Source: Thermovirga lienii DSM 17291 (GTDB lineage: Bacteria > Synergistota > Synergistia > Synergistales > Thermovirgaceae). From it: a stretch of DNA of 64,000 bases. The DNA lies in contig CP003096.1 of the NCBI GenBank assembly GCA_000233775.1, positions 62,001 through 126,000 of the forward strand, given 5' to 3'. Positions 34,074 to 41,735 of this stretch are shown piece after piece; position 1 is the stretch's first letter, and each line of letters begins with the position of its first letter. The notes beneath the pieces were generated by a model. The model searched no databases. It had not been told where the DNA came from and was given only the letters and a program-made list of their open reading frames with translations. Made by a program: the position numbers and the translations under genes.

Positions 34074-35870
34074 ATGAGCAGCAAGTTCAGAGTAATAGTG
34101 AGTTTGCTTTTTTTAATACTTTGTTTCGACCTTTCCACTGGCTATGCGGAGGAACGGCTGAAGTTGCCGGAAGCGCAGCGAATGTACGGTTTCGCTGCGT
34201 TTGTTTCTGCTTATCAATACGCCCTGGAGGACAAAATCGATGAGGCCTTGGAGAAGCTGGAAGTTGCCATTAAATGGGATCCTTACCTGGTGGAGTACTA
34301 TCTTCTGAAGGCATTTTGTATGTACAACCTGGGCAGGTTTGATGAAGCCGTCACAAATCTCAACTTTTATCTGGAAGTAAGAAACAAGGATTTTTTTGCT
34401 AAGTCCTTTTTGGAGGACGTGAGGGAGAAGAAAGTTTACGTAAAGAACGCCATCACAAAGGGGGTTCCGGTAGATCAAGTTCTTCTCGGCAACTCCTTTG
34501 CCCTGTGGGAAGAGTTGGGGGTTTCGCCCTTGGATCGTTTTATCCCCTACATGCCTGGGCGGCCTGTATGTTCAGGTGAGAACTTGTTCTTCACGGATCA
34601 GATCAGGGGCAAGCTGTACATCTATCAAAAGGATGACGACAGAGAAAAGTGGGAGAAAAAAGAGGTATTTGATGTAGGCAAGGGGATATTGAAGGCTATA
34701 CCTTTGGGGGCTCAAGAGCTTGCGCTGCTCTTTGATACTGGCCTTTTGAAGCTTACTAGATGGAATAAAGATAAAGGAAAGCTGGAGGAAACACACGAGG
34801 TAGATCTTGATCTTTCATCTCCTTCCGATGGGGTTTCCATTGGTGGTGGAATTATAGGGGTTGCAGAGCGGATTGAGGGAAGGGTTTCTTTCATAAGGGC
34901 CGCAACTGGAGAAAATATATATTCTTGGTCGCCTCCGGATGTGAAAAATTTCAAGCCCGTATCTTTGGCCGTGCACGGTCCCATATTGGCCGTAGGGGAC
35001 GCGTCCTCCATGAGAGTGTATCTTTTTGATCTAGTGGACAGGAAGATCATAAGGGAGTTTTCCTTCGAAGCTCCTCCCAGGGCAGTGGAACTTTTTAACT
35101 CCTCTGAAGGGGCAGTTCTGACAGAGGATGGTAGTTTATATATCATCTCGGCGATTAAAGACCAGGCAGAACTTTTAGCGAAAAAAATTTTCCCGGAAGC
35201 TTGGTTTTTGTTTAACATGGAAGGAAAGGTCTACGCAACGGATACCAGGCTTTTCAAAGGTTCAAGTCTTAAGTTGATAGCTAAAAAGGGTTACCTGGTC
35301 ATGAGGGCCCCTTCTAAGGAGGGTAGTTTTTGGAAGGTCGAAGCAAGGGTTGTCATACCCTTTGGTAAAGTGGAACTTGAAAATGTAATTCTTCAGGGGG
35401 TTATAGAGGGACAGCTTGCCGAAGTGGAGGTCCTAGAAAAGACAGCCACCCCAGAGTCTGTGGTCAGAATAGAAGCTCCCTTATCGTTAGAGGATAAGGA
35501 ACTTCAGCTTGTGGCTTCTCGCGCTTCAGTACTGGCGATCAAGGGTTCTGCCTTGCCTAAAGATACGGCAAGTTTGATTCGTTTAGGTAACTTTGCCCTA
35601 GCAAAGGGCATTAAAATTTTCATATTACCTGACAATGCTATACCGGAGGTTGAGAAAGTACGTTTGGCTGAGATCACTGGGGGAGGATTGTTAATGGATG
35701 AGGAAAGCAACATGCTTAAAGGAGGGGTAATGAAGCTAAAGATCAGCTCTGCGAGCACACCCAATGTTCCAGGATCTAGGGACGATTCAGGTCTTTTAGT
35801 TTTGGGAAGGATAGGACCAACCACGGTGGAAGGCCGCATACCCTTCTGGAGTTCCTTCATCCAGTTTTGA
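34074..35870 (+). CDS. Exported protein with TPR-like start and propeller-like repeats
   Basis: A 598-residue protein of no family I recognise. A signal peptide (LLFLILCFDLSTGYAEE) is followed by a TPR-like pair of helices (about 40-110; KIDEALEKLEVAIKWDPYLV, NLGRFDEAVTNLNFYLEVRN). Then come short repeated beta stretches over about 150-400 that look like a beta-propeller (RGKLYIYQKDDD, GRVSFIRAATGENIYSW, SSMRVYLFDLVDRKIIREFS). The C-terminal 190 residues form an alpha/beta domain (IRLGNFALAKGIKIFILPDN). It is the last gene of the fliA-cheA operon, 17 bp after cheA, so a periplasmic role in the flagellum or motor is possible. No ribosome site is obvious before the ATG. Confidence 0.7.
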   Translation: MSSKFRVIVSLLFLILCFDLSTGYAEERLKLPEAQRMYGFAAFVSAYQYALEDKIDEALEKLEVAIKWDPYLVEYYLLKAFCMYNLGRFDEAVTNLNFYLEVRNKDFFAKSFLEDVREKKVYVKNAITKGVPVDQVLLGNSFALWEELGVSPLDRFIPYMPGRPVCSGENLFFTDQIRGKLYIYQKDDDREKWEKKEVFDVGKGILKAIPLGAQELALLFDTGLLKLTRWNKDKGKLEETHEVDLDLSSPSDGVSIGGGIIGVAERIEGRVSFIRAATGENIYSWSPPDVKNFKPVSLAVHGPILAVGDASSMRVYLFDLVDRKIIREFSFEAPPRAVELFNSSEGAVLTEDGSLYIISAIKDQAELLAKKIFPEAWFLFNMEGKVYATDTRLFKGSSLKLIAKKGYLVMRAPSKEGSFWKVEARVVIPFGKVELENVILQGVIEGQLAEVEVLEKTATPESVVRIEAPLSLEDKELQLVASRASVLAIKGSALPKDTASLIRLGNFALAKGIKIFILPDNAIPEVEKVRLAEITGGGLLMDEESNMLKGGVMKLKISSASTPNVPGSRDDSGLLVLGRIGPTTVEGRIPFWSSFIQF

Positions 35871-35874
35871 GTTT

Positions 35875-36705
35875 TTATGCTGAAGCAGGTTCCTCCGCCT
35901 CTTTTGCTACTTCCCTTGAGGCTCTCCCCGAGGCCTTCCTCGCCGCAAGCTTTTCCCGCTCCTCCCTTGGCAGGAATATCTTGAGCTTTTCTTCCACCAA
36001 TCTTGGATTTTCTCCTGATTGGATGGAGAGTATACCTTCCACGATTATTTCCATGGACAAGATGGCATCAGATGCACGAGCAGAGATCTTCTTTGATATG
36101 GGTATGGCGATAACGTTGGCGATGAAGGATCCGTAGAAGGTGGTTATAAGAGCCACCGCCATGCCTGGCCCCAGAGCTTCCGGGGTGTCCAAGTTGCGGA
36201 GCATTTGAATAAGCCCTATGAGGGTTCCCAACATGCCGAAAGCTGGTGCCAACTCTGCCATCAGGTCAAAAGCTCTTTTGGAGACTGCATACCTTCGTTC
36301 AGTTATATCTATTTCTGCGTCCATTATAGCCTTTACTGTCTCAGGGGGAGTGCCGTCTATGACCAGTTGAGCTGACTTTCTTATGAAGTCGTTGTCGATT
36401 TTGCTTATTTCTTCTTCCAGGGCCAACAGGCCCTCCGCTCGGGCTTTCCTGGCCATTTCCACTAGTATGTCCATAAGGGAGATCAAATCCATGAACTCTT
36501 CCTTGGAAAAGGCTTCCTTGACCGTCTGAGGGATTTTGAAGAAATCCTTTTTAGGCGTAGCTATTCCTATGGCTCCTAGGGTGCCTCCAACCGTTATGAG
36601 CATGGAGGGTATATTTATGAAGGCCCCTGGGGCCCCTCCAAGGACTATCCCGCCCACTACCAGAAGTATGGTCACTGCCAAAAAGCCCAAGGCCATCATG
36701 TCCAT
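35875..36705 (-). CDS. motA: Flagellar stator protein MotA
   Basis: A 276-residue MotA/TolQ-like stator subunit with four membrane helices (ALGFLAVTILLVVGGIVLGG; INIPSMLITVGGTLGAIGIA; two near 160-215, e.g. LAPAFGMLGTLIGLIQML and GMAVALITTFYGSFIANVIA) and a cytoplasmic loop carrying the charged residues that meet FliG. AGGAG precedes the ATG at 36705; the frame is open to 36735. Unusually it is a single leftward gene convergent with orf598 (4 bp apart), with its own promoter, away from motB. Confidence 0.95.
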   Translation of the reverse strand: MDMMALGFLAVTILLVVGGIVLGGAPGAFINIPSMLITVGGTLGAIGIATPKKDFFKIPQTVKEAFSKEEFMDLISLMDILVEMARKARAEGLLALEEEISKIDNDFIRKSAQLVIDGTPPETVKAIMDAEIDITERRYAVSKRAFDLMAELAPAFGMLGTLIGLIQMLRNLDTPEALGPGMAVALITTFYGSFIANVIAIPISKKISARASDAILSMEIIVEGILSIQSGENPRLVEEKLKIFLPREEREKLAARKASGRASREVAKEAEEPASA

Positions 36706-36734
36706 TAGGTATCTCCTGCCTTTCGTGAAGGACA

Positions 36735-36763
36735 ATTATAAGCACAAATAAGGCCCCTTTCAA
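36735..36763 (-). promoter_or_regulatory. Vegetative promoter of motA
   Basis: On the minus strand TTGAAA (36763-36758), 17 bases, TATAAT (36740-36735), 29 bp before the motA start. A strong match, so motA is probably expressed apart from the fliA-dependent genes. Confidence 0.7.
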
Positions 36764-36875
36764 CAGTAAGTATATTTATTGGCCTTCAAGGAAAAAACTT
36801 ATGGGGGGCTATTTTTTTATAAGGGAAATGCCGAACCTAAAATGAAACCCCAAGAATCGAAGGGAGAGTATATCA

Positions 36876-37541
36876 TTGCAGGAAGCCATCAATAAAATTC
36901 AAAGGGAGCTTGAGTATCCTATAACAGAAGTGAAGTGGGACCAATCCTATTACGATGTTACCTTTGATCCTCTAGAAAAGATACACTATTTTTATGTTCC
37001 ACGAGAAGGGGCCGTGCCTGAAATAGTGAAGCTGAGAAATTTTTGCCACAGTTATCTAGCGGAGAAAGTAAATCCTTTGTTTTCTGCCATAGTGGTGGAG
37101 TACGATGAAGCATTGCCGGAGAGGGCCTTCGAGTCGATTATATGGCCAACATTTTGTGTTTCCAGGGCATGGTTTGCTGATGGCTTAATGTACGAGCTTT
37201 GTCCCGATGATGCAAAGGAGTGGATGAGGGCTAAGGTGGAAGCGGTGAGAGCGGCGTTCTCCGATGGTGGAGTTCAGGCTAACCTGCGAGATGCTCTTGA
37301 GATCGCTCTTATTGTTGCGGAAGCTAAAGACTTGTGTGGTGAGAGAGTGGAGGTAACGGGTAAAAGTAGAGATTTCGTAGATGCTTTTATTGAAGTTAAC
37401 CCGAGAAATGCCACCGTGGAGGGCCTTGAGGCTTTAAACGCTAAACTTCTTAAATTGGCCGGTGACTTCGATGTGGAGTTGGTTTTCAACAAAAAGATGA
37501 ATATGCATGTTTGGAGGTGTAAGGGCGCTTCCATGGGGTAG
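36876..37541 (+). CDS. Unassigned 221-residue protein heading a flagellar operon
   Basis: I do not recognise a family. It is soluble, acidic and without a signal peptide or membrane segment. Noticeable parts are an N-terminal beta stretch (ITEVKWDQSYYDVTFDPLEK, IHYFYVPREGAVPEIV), several tryptophans, and a helical middle (MRAKVEAVRAAFSDG, ANLRDALEIALIVAEAKDLC). TTG at 36876 has AGGGAGAG 8 bases upstream. It is the first gene of the block leading to motE, flgB, flgC and fliN. The next open frame follows immediately in the -1 frame and has no ordinary start codon near its beginning, so the two could be one protein joined by a frameshift at the GGGG before the stop. Confidence 0.65.
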   Translation: MQEAINKIQRELEYPITEVKWDQSYYDVTFDPLEKIHYFYVPREGAVPEIVKLRNFCHSYLAEKVNPLFSAIVVEYDEALPERAFESIIWPTFCVSRAWFADGLMYELCPDDAKEWMRAKVEAVRAAFSDGGVQANLRDALEIALIVAEAKDLCGERVEVTGKSRDFVDAFIEVNPRNATVEGLEALNAKLLKLAGDFDVELVFNKKMNMHVWRCKGASMG

Positions 37542-37546
37542 ACGAT

Positions 37547-37885
37547 CTGCAATGCTTTGTTATTCAAATAGTATCGCCAAAGGATCCTAACTTTTGGGAG
37601 AAGGTTCAGGAGGTCAAGGAGCGTGGAAGTTGGGAGCCCAACAAAAGCCTTCAAAGTTTTATGGCGTCCTTTGCGTTTTTTTTCGTAGGGACGTATTTGG
37701 CTTGGACCCTTGATGAAGCCAAAAAGGTCATGCTTCGGGTTCTTCCGTCCGAGGAAGATTGGTTTTTGATTCACGAGGAGTGGGACGGTTACGAGCACCT
37801 TTGGGGCCTTTACAGCAGTACAACCGGCGGTTATGTTTGTGGAATTTGGAGGACCAAGATAGTGGGGGATCTTTTGGGAGATTGA
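37547..37885 (+). CDS. Unassigned protein with no normal start codon at its N-terminus
   Basis: The frame is open from 37523 to 37885. It reads like real protein from about 37547 (LQCFVIQIVSPKDPNFWEKV, QEVKERGSWEPNKSLQSF, then SEEDWFLIHEEWDGYEHLW). The only ATG is at 37661, where no ribosome site exists and about 38 protein-like residues would be lost. A CTG at 37547 has GGGGTAG 5-8 bases upstream. Otherwise a -1 slip on GGGG (37535-37538) would fuse it to the previous gene. motE starts one base after its stop. The function is unknown; it contains one weakly hydrophobic stretch (ASFAFFFVGTYLAWTL). Confidence 0.5.
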   Translation: MQCFVIQIVSPKDPNFWEKVQEVKERGSWEPNKSLQSFMASFAFFFVGTYLAWTLDEAKKVMLRVLPSEEDWFLIHEEWDGYEHLWGLYSSTTGGYVCGIWRTKIVGDLLGD

Positions 37886-37886
37886 T

Positions 37887-38498
37887 ATGGTGAAGGGACT
37901 GGCTAAATTCCTCAAGGTCTTCAAAATTTTGGCAATTATGATTGCGGCTGTGATCGGTTTGGGAGTGGGCCTCTACGTGGGTGGAGGTATATATCCTTTT
38001 ATCGACCGCGTTGGGCCTGCTTTGGAGAAATTTCCTTGGGTGGGGCAGAAAGTTTATCCTTTGGTGGAGAAGTTATCTCCTCCCCTTACAGGGTTTGAAA
38101 GGCGCCTTAAGGAGCTTGAGCAGGAAAAAGCTTTCATATTGGAACAGCAAAAGCTTCTGGAGGAGAGAGAGCAAGCTTTGGAGCGGAAAAGGCAGGAGCT
38201 GGAGAAAGAAAGGGCAGCTCTGAAGAAACAAATGGATAGATTGAAGGCAGAAGCGGCAGCCTCACAGAAAGACAAAAAAGAATCTATCTCCGATATGGTT
38301 GGAGAAGCTGTTGCTGAGATGCCGGCGAGCAAGGCTGCAAAGATATTGTCCAAGTTGCCCTTGCCGGAGGTTATGCAGCTTTTGGAGATCATGGATTCGG
38401 AGCAGAGGATGCAGGTTCTTTCAAAGATGGCGCCTGAATTGGCTTCGAAGATAATATATTACGCGAGAATGAAAGGCGAAGAGAAAAGGGCCGATTAG
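37887..38498 (+). CDS. MotE-like / MgtE-N-like flagellar protein
   Basis: A 203-residue protein: one N-terminal membrane helix (LKVFKILAIMIAAVIGLGVG), a coiled coil (about 70-130, rich in E, K and Q), and a C-terminal domain like the intracellular N domain of MgtE (AEMPASKAAKILSKLPLPEV, MQLLEIMDSEQRMQVLSKM). MotE, a chaperone of the stator protein MotC in other bacteria, has this plan, and similar proteins occur in many flagellar operons. It starts one base after the preceding frame and lies 39 bp before flgB. Confidence 0.72.
   Translation: MVKGLAKFLKVFKILAIMIAAVIGLGVGLYVGGGIYPFIDRVGPALEKFPWVGQKVYPLVEKLSPPLTGFERRLKELEQEKAFILEQQKLLEEREQALERKRQELEKERAALKKQMDRLKAEAAASQKDKKESISDMVGEAVAEMPASKAAKILSKLPLPEVMQLLEIMDSEQRMQVLSKMAPELASKIIYYARMKGEEKRAD
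38471..38497 (+). promoter_or_regulatory. Possible sigma-28 promoter before flgB
   Basis: GAAA (38471-38474), 15 bases, GCCGATTA (38490-38497). It differs from TAAA-N15-GCCGATAA by two bases, but it overlaps the end of the motE-like coding region, so chance is possible. Confidence 0.3.
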
Positions 38499-38537
38499 GG
38501 GCTCTTTGTGTTTATACTGCGGAGAGGGGGGAGTGAT

Positions 38538-38945
38538 ATGTTTGACGACAAAGTATGGCTTGTGAGCAAGGTGTCGGCTGGTGCTCTGGCGAAGAGGTTC
38601 AAGGCCGTTGCTCAGAATATAGCCAACGTCAACACCCCAGGTTACAAAAGAAAGGAAGTGGAGTTCGAAAAGACCTTGAAGGAGGCTCTCCAGGGGACGG
38701 ATAAGGTTCAGCTTGAGGTCACTAACGAAAGGCATATTGGTGGCGGACGGAAGCTTCAAGATCTCTCTGCTGAGGCCTTCAAGGAGAAGAGGGTTTCAGG
38801 AGAAAGCTATAGGCTTGACGGCAATAACGTGGACCCCGAGGTGGAGATGGCCAAGATGATGGAGACCAGATTGGCCTATGATGGAGTCCTACGTATGATG
38901 GCTAAGAGAGTGGATATGCTCAAGACTGCCATGGGAGGTAAGTAG
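38538..38945 (+). CDS. flgB: Flagellar rod protein FlgB
   Basis: A 135-residue proximal rod protein. The typical N-terminal coil and motif (RFKAVAQNIANVNTPGYKRK) and C-terminal coil (RLDGNNVDPEVEMAKMMETR, LAYDGVLRMMAKRVDMLKTA) are present. The ATG at 38538, after GGGGGGAG, is chosen over an upstream TTG/ATG-like extension to 38508. flgC begins one base after its stop. Confidence 0.95.
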   Translation: MFDDKVWLVSKVSAGALAKRFKAVAQNIANVNTPGYKRKEVEFEKTLKEALQGTDKVQLEVTNERHIGGGRKLQDLSAEAFKEKRVSGESYRLDGNNVDPEVEMAKMMETRLAYDGVLRMMAKRVDMLKTAMGGK

Positions 38946-38946
38946 C

Positions 38947-39354
38947 ATGAAGATATTTAAGGCCATAGACATAGCAGGTAGCGGTCTTACCGCCCATAGA
39001 GCTATGATGGATGTTATCTCTGAGAACCTGGCTAACGCAAACACCACCAGAACGCCGGATGGAGGCCCATACCAGAGGAAAGTCCCAGTGTTCGAGGAAA
39101 AGTTGGATGAGGCGATGGGAGCCTCAGGAGTCAAGCTTAAGGAGGTTGCCACCGATCAATCTGCACCAAGAATGGTGTACGACCCCGGTCATCCTGATGC
39201 CAACGAAGAAGGCTATGTAGCATATCCCAACGTGTCAGTGGTACGCGAGATGGCCGACATGATGACGGCAAGCCGCGCATACGAGGCCAACTTAGAGGTG
39301 GTAAAATCAGCCAAAGCCATGCTGGAAGCCTCTTTGGATTTACTTAAAGGTTAA
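38947..39354 (+). CDS. flgC: Flagellar rod protein FlgC
   Basis: A 135-residue rod protein. It shows AIDIAGSGLTAHRAMMDVIS, ENLANANTTRTPDGGPYQRK and the C-terminal YPNVSVVREMADMMTASRAY, all FlgC signatures. The length is normal. It lies between flgB and the FlgF/FlgG gene. Confidence 0.96.
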   Translation: MKIFKAIDIAGSGLTAHRAMMDVISENLANANTTRTPDGGPYQRKVPVFEEKLDEAMGASGVKLKEVATDQSAPRMVYDPGHPDANEEGYVAYPNVSVVREMADMMTASRAYEANLEVVKSAKAMLEASLDLLKG

Positions 39355-39383
39355 GAAATAGGCGTGCGCGGGAGGCATAAAAA

Positions 39384-40145
39384 TTGTTTAGGGGTATATA
39401 TAAAGTCATATCGGCTATGTTGGTGCAGCAGTCCAAGGTGGACGTGGCTTCCAATAACTTGGCCAACGTCAACACTACAGGTTTTTTTAAGGAAATACTG
39501 ACCCAGAAGGCGTTGCCCGCAGGGGAGCTTGTCCGCGAGGAGAAAGGCTCAGGAGGGGAAAGCGCCAGAGAGGTGGTAGGGGAGACCAACCTGGGAGTAG
39601 TGGTAGCCGAGACAGCAATGGATGCTACCCCAGGGGTTGTTAAGAGTACAGGCAACCCTTTGGATTGTGCAATAAAGGGCAAGGGTTTTTTTCAACTTTC
39701 CGACGGTCAAAACCTGTTTTACACCAGGGCTGGTAATTTCACCTTGGATAGTGAGGGAAGGATCGTAACGCCATCGGGGTTGTTTCTCATGGGGGAAGGG
39801 GGCCCTATTGAGGTGGGCGATGCTCAGGAAGTGACTATTCGGGAGGATGGATCGGTGATAGCTGACGGGGAGGTTGTTGGCGTCATAGCACTGTACGACT
39901 TTGAAAGGCCCTCCTTTCTACGTCGATTGGGTCATAGTCTTTTTTCGGCTACGCCAGACTCTGGTGAGGCAATTTTACAGGAGTCTGTGTCTTTGGCCGT
40001 GGGGGCATTGGAGGGTTCCAACGTAAACGTCGTTGAGGAGATGGCTAGGCTCATAGAGGCTAGCAGAGCCTATGAGGCCGCCTCCAAATCCTTTGAATCG
40101 GAAAACGAGACAGCCCAGAAGATGGTGGAGACCTTCGGAGTGTAG
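39384..40145 (+). CDS. flgF: Flagellar rod protein of the FlgF/FlgG family
   Basis: A 253-residue hook-basal body protein with the rod/hook N-terminal motif (MLVQQSKVDVASNNLANVNT followed by TGFF), FLGG-type core (GKGFFQLSDGQNLFYTRAGN, FTLDSEGRIVTPSGLFLMG) and C-terminal coil (EGSNVNVVEEMARLIEASRA). Whether it acts as FlgF or FlgG cannot be settled; it is the only such gene in the window. TTG at 39384 has GGGAGG 8 bases upstream. It follows flgC by 29 bp. Confidence 0.88.
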   Translation: MFRGIYKVISAMLVQQSKVDVASNNLANVNTTGFFKEILTQKALPAGELVREEKGSGGESAREVVGETNLGVVVAETAMDATPGVVKSTGNPLDCAIKGKGFFQLSDGQNLFYTRAGNFTLDSEGRIVTPSGLFLMGEGGPIEVGDAQEVTIREDGSVIADGEVVGVIALYDFERPSFLRRLGHSLFSATPDSGEAILQESVSLAVGALEGSNVNVVEEMARLIEASRAYEAASKSFESENETAQKMVETFGV

Positions 40146-40217
40146 ATGTTAGAATATACTGAAATTTTGCCGTGAGGAGGTGGGGCTACCTCTCGTGGTG
40201 AGGTGGCAGTTGGGCCC

Positions 40218-40862
40218 ATGGATGAAGAAAAAAGGCAGAACGAACAACAACCAAACCCAGAGGAGCAAGTGGAAGCTCCAAAGGAAGAAAAGCAAGGTTC
40301 TTCCGAGGGAGGAAGTGAAGCAAAAGAACAAGAGATTTCTCCTGACTTGAGCATGGAGGAATTGGAGGCCATATCCAAAGGACTTGAGGGCTTAGAGGAT
40401 GAAGGCACAGCGACTGATATACCCGATCTAGAAAGCATGGGCCAAGATGCCCAGCTTTCCATAGATGAGCTAATAGCAAGCGTCAAAGCTTCCTCAAACT
40501 TTGATTTCACGCCGGGGGGGCAGGTTCCTACGAAAGAACAGCCCAAAGCTCAGCCCGCGTCCTTCCCCGATATAAGTCAGGGGGCTCAAGGGTTCGTGCC
40601 TTCGGCAGCGGTAGATGAGAAGATAGATCTTTTGATGGACATACCCGTGAAGATAACGGTGGTTCTCGGTAGGACCAAAAAGACCATAGGGGACATCCTT
40701 GCTATAGAGCCAGGTGCAGTCATAGAATTGGATAGACAAGTGGGAGAGCCTGTGGAGATAACGGTGAACGACAGGCCCATCTTTAAAGGCGAAGTGGTCG
40801 TAATAGAGGAGAACTTTGGAGTCCGAATCACCGAGATAGTTGAAAAGCAGGGTAAAAAGTAA
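40218..40862 (+). CDS. fliN: Flagellar motor switch protein FliN, long N-terminus
   Basis: A 214-residue FliN. The last 80 residues are the C-ring SpoA domain (LLMDIPVKITVVLGRTKKTI, LAIEPGAVIELDRQVGEPVE, ITVNDRPIFKGEVVVIEENF). The first 130 are low-complexity, acidic and E/Q/S/P-rich, longer than the E. coli protein (137 in all) and without the CheC domain of FliY. The ATG at 40218 or GTG at 40203 may be used. A small hairpin, GAGGT with ACCTC (40177-40192), lies just upstream. It is away from fliM, which is 9 kb downstream. Confidence 0.9.
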   Translation: MDEEKRQNEQQPNPEEQVEAPKEEKQGSSEGGSEAKEQEISPDLSMEELEAISKGLEGLEDEGTATDIPDLESMGQDAQLSIDELIASVKASSNFDFTPGGQVPTKEQPKAQPASFPDISQGAQGFVPSAAVDEKIDLLMDIPVKITVVLGRTKKTIGDILAIEPGAVIELDRQVGEPVEITVNDRPIFKGEVVVIEENFGVRITEIVEKQGKK

Positions 40863-40904
40863 TCCCTTTATATGCGCGGTATAGTAGTGATAGGAGGGAC
40901 TGTA

Positions 40905-41735
40905 GTGGAGGAGAAAGTATATCCAGCTGGTGAGGGTTACGACCTTTTCAAGAAAAAGGTAGCTCAGCTTACAGGGATAGATCTTAACATCTACAAATAT
41001 CAAATTCATCGGAGAGTTCACACTCTCATGAGAAACTGGAACATCTCGTCATACGAGGATTACTATGACCTCATAAAAAAAGATGAGGAAAAAAGAAGAG
41101 AGTTTTTGGATTATATAACCATAAATGTGACGGAGTTTTTTAGGAACCCCAACAGATGGGATTGTTTAAGGGACAAGATCTTGCCGGAGCTCAAAGATCT
41201 GGCAGGGAATAGGCCCTTGAAGATGATGAGCGCAGGGTGCTCTTCGGGCGAGGAACCTTATTCTTTGGCCATTATGGCCACCGAGTGTAACCTAAAATTT
41301 GAGGTCGTGGCGGTTGACGTAGATGAGGGGATTTTAAAGAAAGCCAAAGAAGGGGTTTATAAAGAAGAGCAGCTTATAAACATCAGCAGTTCAGTCAAAA
41401 ATAAGTATTTTGAGAAACTGGGACCTGACAAATATAGGATAAAGGACGTAATTAAAAGTAACGTAAAGTTCAAGAAACTCAATCTTTTGGAGGACTCTTT
41501 ACCTAAAGGTTTTCATCTCGTTTTGTGCAGGAACGTTGTCATATATTTTTCCGCAGAGACAAAGGAGAAGCTGTACAGGGATTTCAACAAGATACTGTTA
41601 AAGGGCGGCTACCTGATGCTAGGTCCAACGGAGCAGATCTTTGGGTATGAGAACATGGGGTTCAAATATTCGGGGTTTGCATTCTATAAGAAAGTGGCCG
41701 AAGCGGAACAGGTGGTGAAGGTTGAAAATCAATGA
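40905..41735 (+). CDS. cheR: Chemotaxis protein methyltransferase CheR
   Basis: A 276-residue SAM-dependent methyltransferase that methylates receptor glutamates. The N-terminal helical domain includes YKYQIHRRVHTLMRNW and FLDYITINVTEFFRNPNRWD. The SAM site is MSAGCSSGEEPYSLAIMA, with VVAVDVDEGILKKAKEGVY and HLVLCRNVVIYFSAETKEKL. GTG at 40905 is preferred because GGAGGG lies 6 bases before it; the frame is open to an ATG at 40872. The stop overlaps flhF by 4 bp. Confidence 0.94.
   Translation: MEEKVYPAGEGYDLFKKKVAQLTGIDLNIYKYQIHRRVHTLMRNWNISSYEDYYDLIKKDEEKRREFLDYITINVTEFFRNPNRWDCLRDKILPELKDLAGNRPLKMMSAGCSSGEEPYSLAIMATECNLKFEVVAVDVDEGILKKAKEGVYKEEQLINISSSVKNKYFEKLGPDKYRIKDVIKSNVKFKKLNLLEDSLPKGFHLVLCRNVVIYFSAETKEKLYRDFNKILLKGGYLMLGPTEQIFGYENMGFKYSGFAFYKKVAEAEQVVKVENQ

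Noticed and set aside
36800-36850. Sigma-28 promoter before orf221 (TGCCGAACC)
   Set aside because: Only GCCGA matches and there is no TAAA at the right distance.
37274-37924. Leftward 216-residue open frame across the orf221/orf112 junction
   Set aside because: Considered because the rightward junction is odd. It is basic and irregular, with no ribosome site, and both rightward frames look more protein-like.
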